Part shown: positions 5,446 through 10,661 of the stretch, in pieces
Position numbering within the stretch: position 1 is the first letter of the stretch
Layout of the letters: the number at the start of each line of letters is the position of its first letter
DNA from: Actinomycetes bacterium
GTDB lineage: Bacteria; Actinomycetota; Acidimicrobiia; Acidimicrobiales; JAJYPT01
NCBI GenBank assembly: GCA_021795135.1
Contig: JAJYPT010000044.1
Span: 1 to 10,661 of the forward strand
Reading direction: 5' to 3'
DNA length: 10,661 nucleotides
The notes under the pieces: generated by a model
Databases searched by the model: none
The model's input: only the letters and a program-made list of their open reading frames with translations
Told to the model about the DNA's origin: nothing
Made by a program: the position numbers and the translations under genes

Positions 5446-8004
5446 GTGAACGATATAGACAACTTCAGGCTACCTAGAAATGTAATACCAAAAAGATATG
5501 AAATAACTCTATTGCCCGATCTTTCAGAACTCAATTTTGAAGGTGAAGAAGTCATATCTTTACAAATCCAAGAGTCCACTGAAACAATAGTTCTCAATTG
5601 TTTAGATTTAGAAATAACATTTTCATACCTAAATCAACAAGGGTCTTTAGATACTCAATTACAAGGCTCAGTTCAATACGACTCAGAACATCAAAGAATA
5701 ATCCTTTCATTCGATCAAACTATACAGGCAGGACCCTGGGAACTTCGTCTTGGTTTCAAAGGGGTAATCAATGATAAACTCCGTGGATTTTATAAAAGCG
5801 TTTTCAACGATCCCCAAACTAATGAGACCAAAACTATAGCTACTACTCAATTTGAAGCAACAGATGCAAGAAGAGCCTTTCCTTGTTGGGATGAGCCAGA
5901 CATAAAGGCTATTTTTTCTATTTCTTTGATCATTGATGAATATTTAGTAGCTATTTCTAATTCTCCGATTAAAGACGAACAAAATATTGGAGAGGGCAAG
6001 AAAAAGGTGGACTTTGAAGACACTATTTTGATGTCTACTTATTTGGTTGCTTTTATAATTGGGCCATTAGAATTTAGCAACACAGTAAATGTAGATGGAG
6101 TAGATCTTAGGGTAGCTCATATACCTGGGAAGCAATCTTTGACTGATTTTGCTCTCAAGATGGGAGAGCACTCTTTAAAATTCTTTTCTAAATGGTTTGA
6201 AATTCCCTATCCTGGGTCCAAACTTGACCTTGTGGCTATTCCTGATTTTGCTTTTGGAGCTATGGAAAATTTAGGAGCAGTTACTTTCAGAGAATCTGCT
6301 TTATTGATAGATCCCAATTCTGCTTCCAGAGCAGAATTAGAACGTGTAGCAGATGTTGTAGCTCATGAAATAGCTCATATGTGGTTCGGCGACTTAGTCA
6401 CTATGAAGTGGTGGAATGGACTTTGGTTAAATGAAGCATTTGCAACTTTTATGGAATTACTCTGTGTAGATGCTTTCAATCCTGATTGGAAAAGATGGGT
6501 AAGTTTTGCCCTTAGCAGGGGAACAGCTATGGCTATTGATGGACTATCTTCTACCCGTCCCATAGAATTCAACGTAGTAAGCCCTGAAGATGCAGAAGGA
6601 ATGTTCGATGTCCTTACCTATCAAAAAGGTGCGAGCGTAATTCGAATGTTGGAGCGTTATTTAGGGGAAGAAGAATTTCGTAGAGGTATAGTTAGCTATT
6701 TAGATACTCATCGCTATGCAAATGCTGAGACGACAGATTTATGGGATGCAATAGAATCAGTTACAGGCGAACCAGTACGCTCAACTATGGATTCTTGGAT
6801 ATTTCAAGGTGGATATCCAATGCTTTCGGTCAAAGAATCATCAAATTCAGATTCGATAGAACTTAGCCAAGAGCCATTTACCTATAAACAATTAAACCAA
6901 AATAAGTCTTGGAATATACCAATTAGATTAAAGATAAATTCAGATCAAAACACTGAAGAAATTCGGATCTTGTTAGATAAAAACAACACCCAAATAAAAG
7001 TTTCGCCTCAAACTTCTTGGATAAATGCTAATTCGGAGGGATGGGGATTTTATCGAGTAAATTATTCTGAATCTCTATTATCAAAACTAATTTCTAATGT
7101 GTCTCAATTAAATGCTTTAGAAAGGTTCAGTTTGGTCTCAGATACTTGGGCCTCCACCTTAGCTGGACTATCCCCTTTGTCTCATTTCACAAATCTGGCT
7201 AAAAACTTTTCCCAAGAAGATGACCCAAGTATATGGAAAGCTCTATTGGGACCTTTCTTCTTGTTGGATTTGATTGCAGATCAAAAAGAAATCGTTGCTT
7301 TACAAAAATTCGTAAAGTCTATAGTAAGTCCAAAATTTGAACAATTATCTAACCAAGATCCAGAAAGAGAATCCGACAACGATAAAGTCATCCGGTCTAG
7401 CTTATTCAACGCTTTAGGAGTCTTAGCTTCAGATGAGCAAATTATTCAACAAGCTAAAGAGCTAGCACTTAGAGAATTGAACCAAAGGGATTATCTAGAT
7501 CCGAATTTGATATCTTCTGTTTTAAATGTTGCATCTTATTTTGGAACAGAAGACTTATATGATTCTTTTTTCGAACGTTTCTTGTCTCCTAGTACACCTC
7601 AAGAAGAACTTAGATATCTTTACGCCTTGGCAGAATTTCAAGATCCTATCCTTTTACAAAGAACTTTAGATGCTTGTCTGGGTCCTATACGTAGCCAAAA
7701 CGTAGCTCTAGTTATAAGAACGGCTTTATCTAATAAATCTGGACGAAAACTAACATGGGAATTTGTCAAACAAAATTGGGAAGAACTAACCACAAAAATG
7801 CCAGATAACAATGTTCCTATGATGTTAGATGGAATTACTTCTCTAATAGAACCAGATTCTATAAAAGATATAAGCCAATTCTTATCTCAACATCCCGTCA
7901 AATCTGGCAAAAAAAGTATCGAGCAGACCTTAGAACGGCTAGAGATCAATATAGAATTTGCAAAAAACAATAGGGGTAAACTAAAACAACACTTACAGTT
8001 CTAA
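5446..8004 (+). CDS. M1-family zinc aminopeptidase
   Basis: Metallopeptidase (gluzincin) that removes N-terminal amino acids from peptides, probably in cytoplasmic peptide turnover. Layout over 852 residues: an N-terminal beta-sandwich domain from residue 6 (FRLPRNVIPKRYEI), the exopeptidase motif GAMEN at 271-275, the zinc site HEIAH at 307-311 with the third ligand E330 in NEAFA (19 residues after H311), and the transition-state Tyr392 in VLTYQKGASV. A small beta domain and a helical ERAP1-like C-terminal domain follow to the end. The domain order matches the puromycin-sensitive/ERAP1 type (about 850 residues) common in actinobacteria. No signal peptide is visible. The GTG start at 5446 lies just before the conserved domain; the Shine-Dalgarno is weak. 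The stop TAA overlaps the end of xseB on the opposite strand by 4 bases. All catalytic residues are intact. Confidence 0.95.
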   Translation: MNDIDNFRLPRNVIPKRYEITLLPDLSELNFEGEEVISLQIQESTETIVLNCLDLEITFSYLNQQGSLDTQLQGSVQYDSEHQRIILSFDQTIQAGPWELRLGFKGVINDKLRGFYKSVFNDPQTNETKTIATTQFEATDARRAFPCWDEPDIKAIFSISLIIDEYLVAISNSPIKDEQNIGEGKKKVDFEDTILMSTYLVAFIIGPLEFSNTVNVDGVDLRVAHIPGKQSLTDFALKMGEHSLKFFSKWFEIPYPGSKLDLVAIPDFAFGAMENLGAVTFRESALLIDPNSASRAELERVADVVAHEIAHMWFGDLVTMKWWNGLWLNEAFATFMELLCVDAFNPDWKRWVSFALSRGTAMAIDGLSSTRPIEFNVVSPEDAEGMFDVLTYQKGASVIRMLERYLGEEEFRRGIVSYLDTHRYANAETTDLWDAIESVTGEPVRSTMDSWIFQGGYPMLSVKESSNSDSIELSQEPFTYKQLNQNKSWNIPIRLKINSDQNTEEIRILLDKNNTQIKVSPQTSWINANSEGWGFYRVNYSESLLSKLISNVSQLNALERFSLVSDTWASTLAGLSPLSHFTNLAKNFSQEDDPSIWKALLGPFFLLDLIADQKEIVALQKFVKSIVSPKFEQLSNQDPERESDNDKVIRSSLFNALGVLASDEQIIQQAKELALRELNQRDYLDPNLISSVLNVASYFGTEDLYDSFFERFLSPSTPQEELRYLYALAEFQDPILLQRTLDACLGPIRSQNVALVIRTALSNKSGRKLTWEFVKQNWEELTTKMPDNNVPMMLDGITSLIEPDSIKDISQFLSQHPVKSGKKSIEQTLERLEINIEFAKNNRGKLKQHLQF

Positions 8005-8225
8005 TCTTCTTCCAGTGTAGGTAACAAGCGAGAACGGATAGAATCAAGACGTTGTTGAGCAACTTTATGAATTACACGAGCCTTTTCATATAATTCGGCT
8101 GCTCTTTCAATCCCAAGTTCTCCAGAAGCTAACTGCTGGGTCAATGTTTCTAATTGGCTCAGCAGTTCCTCATAGCTAAGTTGATTAAGTTGTGCTTGTA
8201 ATGATTCTTGATCGCGTTGATCCAT
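8001..8225 (-). CDS. xseB: Exodeoxyribonuclease VII small subunit
   Basis: Small accessory subunit of exonuclease VII; in known systems several copies bind the C-terminal helical region of XseA. The 74 residues contain the family core LSYEELLSQLETLTQQLASG followed by ELGIERAAELYEKA and a helical tail ending QRLDSIRSRL, as expected for an all-helical hairpin. ATG start at 8225, only 8 bases after the xseA stop, so the two are co-transcribed. Its stop TAG (8003-8001) overlaps the aminopeptidase stop in a tail-to-tail arrangement with no room for a terminator. Identification rests on both sequence and the xseA neighbour. Confidence 0.93.
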   Translation of the reverse strand: MDQRDQESLQAQLNQLSYEELLSQLETLTQQLASGELGIERAAELYEKARVIHKVAQQRLDSIRSRLLPTLEED

Positions 8226-8233
8226 GATTCTAA

Positions 8234-9472
8234 TTATGGTCCAACAACTACACTTATGGTTCCATCAACTACTTCTATTTGAAGTTGATCGCCTCTTTTT
8301 ACCTGATTTAGCTGTCTTAATATTTTACCTTGGGAATTTCTTACTATTGCATATCCCCTTTTGAGAATTTCACGAGGATCCAAAGCTTCCAAAAGTTCTT
8401 CTTTGGAACTTAGATTTAACTGTTTTTGATGTAAAAATGTTCTAAATGAATTTTCTAACTGTATCTGATCTATTCTTTGTTGGGCTCTTTGTAATAAATT
8501 ATCTATTGAAAAAAGACTCAGTGTTTTAAAACATTGGTCTAATTCCATTTGACCATTATTTAGTCCCGCCTCTAAAAAAGTTTTAGGGTTGGCAAAGTCT
8601 AAATTGCTTTGAGCTTCCTCTAAAATACTAAATATATTAACTTGTATCGAATTTTGAAATGCTTTTAGCTCTAAATCTAATTCCAGCTTCAAAGGAACTA
8701 CCTTTTGAGCTGCTATAGAAGGGGTTCCACAACGTATGTCTACTACTTCATCGCAAAGAGGATAATCTGATTCATGTCCAATAGCACTAACTACTGGTTT
8801 TGTCATCTCACAAATCTTGCGACAAAGGTTTTCATCACTAAATGGAAGAAGTTCATTGGGACTTCCTCCGCCTCGAGCTAAAATTACAACTTCTATAGTT
8901 TCAAGTGAATCTAAGTAATTCAAAGCTTGAATAATTTGCCCTGCAGCTCCAGGTCCAGAAACTGTCACTTCAAAAAAATAAATAGGATATCTCTCAAAAC
9001 GTTCTGTTGCTATTGACTCTATATCTTTTTTCACAGCAGCTTCATTACCACAAATTACCCCAACCCCTCTGGGTAATTTTGGAAGAGGTTTTCTAGCTCT
9101 ATCTAGCAAACCTTCAGCCTTTAGCCGTGATCTTGCTTTTTCTATAGAAGCTAATATTGCTCCTTCTCCAACTGGAGATACCTCTTGAGCCCTGAGATAA
9201 AAGACTCCTCTAGAATTATTATAAACAAGCCTGCCGGTAACTAAAACTTTTTCTCCATGAACAATATGAGAACTTTTAGATACCTTAGTGGGTACTTGAA
9301 CATTTATTTCACAGCTATTGTCTTTGATTTGAAACCATGTAATCGATTTTCGATTTTGGTAGCTAACCTCTCCTTCTACTGCTATTACTCCAAAATTAGA
9401 AAGAGAACTTGCTATGGCAGAACTTAGGGCAACCAGAGACATACGCCTTATAGGAGTAGGATCAAAAAGCAT
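8234..9472 (-). CDS. xseA: Exodeoxyribonuclease VII large subunit
   Basis: Catalytic subunit of exonuclease VII, a metal-independent single-strand-specific DNA exonuclease acting in repair. With the ATG at 9472 it has 412 residues. It shows an N-terminal OB-fold DNA-binding domain (VEGEVS ... WFQIKD ... VLVTGRL), then the catalytic-domain motifs GVGVICGNEAAVKKDI, ILARGGGSPNELLPFSDE (RGGGS at 200-204), SAIGHESDYPLCDEVVDIR and GTPSIAAQ. A coiled-coil stretch and the closing RGYAIVRNSQGKILR segment follow. The reading frame continues upstream to TTG at 9517. That extension reads as a hydrophobic string (MILLVAIVFDW) foreign to the family, so ATG 9472, just ahead of DPTPIRRMSLVAL, is preferred. 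It leads the xseA-xseB pair. Confidence 0.95.
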   Translation of the reverse strand: MLFDPTPIRRMSLVALSSAIASSLSNFGVIAVEGEVSYQNRKSITWFQIKDNSCEINVQVPTKVSKSSHIVHGEKVLVTGRLVYNNSRGVFYLRAQEVSPVGEGAILASIEKARSRLKAEGLLDRARKPLPKLPRGVGVICGNEAAVKKDIESIATERFERYPIYFFEVTVSGPGAAGQIIQALNYLDSLETIEVVILARGGGSPNELLPFSDENLCRKICEMTKPVVSAIGHESDYPLCDEVVDIRCGTPSIAAQKVVPLKLELDLELKAFQNSIQVNIFSILEEAQSNLDFANPKTFLEAGLNNGQMELDQCFKTLSLFSIDNLLQRAQQRIDQIQLENSFRTFLHQKQLNLSSKEELLEALDPREILKRGYAIVRNSQGKILRQLNQVKRGDQLQIEVVDGTISVVVGP

Positions 9473-9776
9473 TTTTAGCAAGTTCCAATCAAAGACAATA
9501 GCAACTAGTAGAATCAAAACTAAAGCTTGAATAAAATATTATGCTAGCCCAAAGAAAGATGACTCAAATACCTAAAATAAATTCATAAAACAATCTTTAG
9601 TCGTAAATGTTCAGCGATAATAAACTTTCCTCAGACCTAATAAAAGAACTATTTCAAGATCATAACTAAAAATATTTTTATATCAGCTTAGTTAGTTTAT
9701 AGATCTAAAATATTCCTTAGTTTGATTAGTACTATTTAGAACGTTTTTCTCAGGCTTATACCAAATTATCTATCAT
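9473..9776. other. AT-rich intergenic stretch upstream of xseA
   Basis: About 300 bases of very AT-rich DNA between xseA and the small membrane-peptide ORF. Apart from the candidate xseA promoter, I see no ORF with a Shine-Dalgarno, no tRNA-like segment and no direct repeats. Short frames such as a 20-codon ATG frame at 9608 (plus) lack support. It may act as a leader or simply as spacer. Confidence 0.5.
9538..9567 (-). promoter_or_regulatory. Putative sigma-70-type promoter of xseA-xseB
   Basis: On the minus strand TTGAGT (9567-9562) and CATAAT (9543-9538) are separated by 18 bases, a fair match to the -35 and -10 consensus. Transcription would start near 9530, about 58 bases ahead of the xseA ATG. 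In such AT-rich DNA chance matches are frequent. Confidence 0.4.
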
Positions 9777-9881
9777 TTATATATTTTTACAATATTCAAT
9801 AATAGTCTTTAAAAAAACAAAGACTAAAAACAATACAAGTATCAAAATAATTACCAAAATAGAGTGGAGTGGAAAGCCCAT
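9777..9881 (-). CDS. Putative 34-residue single-span membrane peptide
   Basis: Minus-strand ORF from ATG at 9881 to TAA at 9777. It begins MGFPLHSILVIILILV, continues as an uninterrupted hydrophobic helix to about residue 24, then ends in a short polar tail, LKTIIEYCKNI. The charge pattern suits one transmembrane span with a short N-terminus. AGAGGGGG (9898-9891) lies 9 bases upstream and can serve as Shine-Dalgarno, though it falls inside an inverted repeat that could mask it. I do not recognise the family. The polar tail faintly recalls the start of slipin/SPFH proteins, but no continuation is found in any frame. AT-rich DNA readily produces Phe/Leu/Ile runs, so this may be chance. Confidence 0.35.
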   Translation of the reverse strand: MGFPLHSILVIILILVLFLVFVFLKTIIEYCKNI

Positions 9882-9887
9882 GACTTT

Positions 9888-9919
9888 AAACCCCCTCTTA
9901 GTATTACTGGGGTTTTTTT
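9888..9919 (+). terminator. Hairpin with T-tract (intrinsic-terminator-like on the plus strand)
   Basis: AAACCCC (9888-9894) pairs perfectly with GGGGTTT (9909-9915) around a 14-base loop, and the 3' arm runs into seven T (9913-9919). On the plus strand this has the form of a Rho-independent terminator, yet no plus-strand gene precedes it. On the minus strand the same stem covers the Shine-Dalgarno of the 34-residue ORF, so it may act there instead. Either role is inference. Confidence 0.45.
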
Positions 9920-9938
9920 GGGCGGGCTAGACCCAAAA
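9916..9938. repeat. Inverted repeat TTTTGGG/CCCAAAA
   Basis: Perfect 7-base arms at 9916-9922 and 9932-9938 with a 9-base loop, directly abutting the 9888-9915 stem. Read on the minus strand, the stop codon of the 23-residue ORF sits in the loop, so the two hairpins fill the gap between the two small ORFs. Confidence 0.5.
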
Positions 9939-9998
9939 TATTGTAGCTCCAGCCAAAGATATGACAATAAGACCAGGGTTTGTCGCAAACCTCGCCAT
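9927..9998 (-). CDS. Putative 23-residue membrane peptide
   Basis: Minus-strand ORF from ATG at 9998 to TAG at 9927. It begins MARFATNPG and continues with the hydrophobic segment LIVISLAGATIFWV to its end: a positively charged N-terminus followed by about 14 nonpolar residues, long enough only for a short or tilted membrane span. AGGA (10008-10005) lies 6 bases before ATG, one of the better-placed Shine-Dalgarno sequences in the window. Base composition is noticeably less AT-rich than the flanks, which argues for constraint. I recognise no family. It is followed on the same strand by the 34-residue ORF after a 45-base structured gap, so the two could form a small operon. A structured RNA on either strand is the main alternative. 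Confidence 0.4.
   Translation of the reverse strand: MARFATNPGLIVISLAGATIFWV
9977..9991. repeat. Short perfect inverted repeat GGTTTG/CAAACC
   Basis: GGTTTG (9977-9982) and CAAACC (9986-9991) flank a 3-base loop. It lies inside the 23-residue minus-strand ORF, shortly after its start codon, and could fold in RNA from either strand. Confidence 0.45.
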
Positions 9999-10043
9999 CT
10001 TGAATCCTATCTAGTAAACTAAAAGTCCAAAATTAAAATAGAG

Positions 10044-10073
10044 TTGACCCAATAGGAGCAAAAAATATTTATA
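10044..10073 (+). promoter_or_regulatory. Putative promoter of the channel-like gene
   Basis: TTGACC (10044-10049) is a good -35 match and is followed after 16-18 bases by an AT-rich TATTTATA stretch (10066-10073) that could serve as -10, about 40 bases before the TTG start. The -10 is weak and its exact register is uncertain. Confidence 0.35.
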
Positions 10074-10110
10074 CGAATCTTTATTAATAAAATAAGTTCG
10101 AGATAGTCAA

Positions 10111-10661
10111 TTGAAGTACTTAATCACCTTATTAGGTATAGTTCTTTATTTCTCCACAATAGCTAGTGTGGTAAAAACTTTGGTCATACCTAGGGGTCAC
10201 ATAGCAAGAATTCCAAAGACGATAGATATTTTTATTGAGTTCATTTACAAAAACTTGTGTAAAACTACTCATAGTTATAAATCAAGAGATGCTTTGCGAT
10301 CTTCTCAAGCTGCAGTAAACATCTTCTTAGATTTATTAGTATGGGTTATATTTTTACTCTTTTCTCTATCTTTTATGCTGTTTCCTTCTCAACAAAGTTT
10401 TGGAAACTCCATTAGAGAAGCTGGGGCTTCTCTTTTGACTCTTGGTTTTGTTTCCACTCCTACTCCTTGGGCTACCATAGTTGACTTTTTAGCTGGATTT
10501 AGTGGGCTGGTTATTGTGGCTCTACAAATCTCTTATTTGCCTACTATTTATGCTGCTTTCAATAGAAGAGAAACAAAAATAACCTTATTGTCATCTCATG
10601 TGGGAAGTCCTCCGTGGGGTCCTGAACTTTTAGCTCGAACACGAATTGGTATTGTAGACAA
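10111..10661 (+). CDS. Potassium-channel-like integral membrane protein, N-terminal 183 codons (runs off the right edge)
   Basis: Membrane protein resembling actinobacterial proteins often annotated as ion-channel or two-pore-domain-like. Layout: transmembrane segment 1 at about residues 3-20, a basic cytoplasmic stretch to about 65, segment 2 at about 70-91, then a pore-like loop REAGASLLTLGFVSTP (TLGF at 110-113). Segment 3 lies at about 122-148 and ends ALQISYLPTIYAAFNRRE, followed by a cytoplasmic GSPPWGPELLAR segment. Segment-loop-segment order resembles a K+ channel pore module, but the selectivity-filter position reads TLGFVS rather than TVGYGD, so ion conduction is unproven. TTG at 10111 is taken as start. 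An in-frame TAA lies at 10093, no ATG or GTG intervenes, and GAGA (10100-10103) is a weak Shine-Dalgarno. Start and family are reasonably supported, the function is not. Confidence 0.75.
   Translation, partial: MKYLITLLGIVLYFSTIASVVKTLVIPRGHIARIPKTIDIFIEFIYKNLCKTTHSYKSRDALRSSQAAVNIFLDLLVWVIFLLFSLSFMLFPSQQSFGNSIREAGASLLTLGFVSTPTPWATIVDFLAGFSGLVIVALQISYLPTIYAAFNRRETKITLLSSHVGSPPWGPELLARTRIGIVD

Noticed and set aside
6375..6572. Minus-strand 65-codon frame inside the aminopeptidase gene
   Set aside because: It sits opposite the HEIAH zinc-site region, which explains the sequence constraint.
9865..10020. Plus-strand GTG frame of about 50 codons across the GC-richer island
   Set aside because: No Shine-Dalgarno, a terminator-like hairpin in the middle, and a polar, unpatterned product. 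The minus-strand frames with ribosome binding sites are the better reading.
9473..10110. tRNA, riboswitch or CRISPR in the long intergenic region
   Set aside because: No T-loop-like GGTTCGAATC segment, no repeated units and no recognisable riboswitch core were found by eye on either strand.

Overview
The window is AT-rich bacterial chromosome, densely packed with housekeeping genes and free of phage, insertion-sequence or CRISPR signals. Several traits point to the Actinobacteria (Actinomycetota). An actinobacterial-type ribosomal protein bL37 is present. The DUF192, GDPD ('AHQGG') and channel-like proteins resemble actinobacterial forms, and rsmI is followed directly by metG, an arrangement common in that phylum. 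Low GC, short spacers and 4-base start/stop overlaps suggest a streamlined, possibly aquatic lineage such as the Acidimicrobiia/Actinomarinales. That placement is inference from protein style, not from a marker gene.

Left block (1-3334, all minus strand): ychF, a DUF192 gene, rsmI and metG read right to left as one likely operon. ychF/DUF192 overlap by GTGA and DUF192/rsmI by TTGA. metG runs off the left edge, with about 335 codons visible. The theme is translation: a ribosome-associated ATPase, a 16S rRNA methyltransferase and methionyl-tRNA synthetase. A 26-codon plus-strand gene for bL37 (3374-3454) sits divergently against ychF.

Middle block (3470-8004): an adenosine-kinase-type PfkB sugar kinase and a glycerophosphodiester phosphodiesterase form a minus-strand pair overlapping by TTGA. 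Divergent from them is a large M1 zinc aminopeptidase on the plus strand. These look like nucleoside, phospholipid and peptide salvage functions.

Right block (8001-10661): xseA and xseB (exodeoxyribonuclease VII) lie on the minus strand, and xseB ends in a 4-base convergent overlap with the aminopeptidase. Upstream of xseA are about 600 bases without a conventional gene. This stretch is very AT-rich except for a GC-richer island near 9861-10015. On the minus strand the island holds two tiny putative membrane-peptide ORFs (23 and 34 codons), each with a Shine-Dalgarno sequence, separated by two back-to-back perfect inverted repeats. This is the least explained part of the window. At the right edge a plus-strand gene for a potassium-channel-like membrane protein begins with TTG and runs off the end.

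Seven of the eleven firmly supported genes appear to start with GTG or TTG, which is high for such AT-rich DNA.
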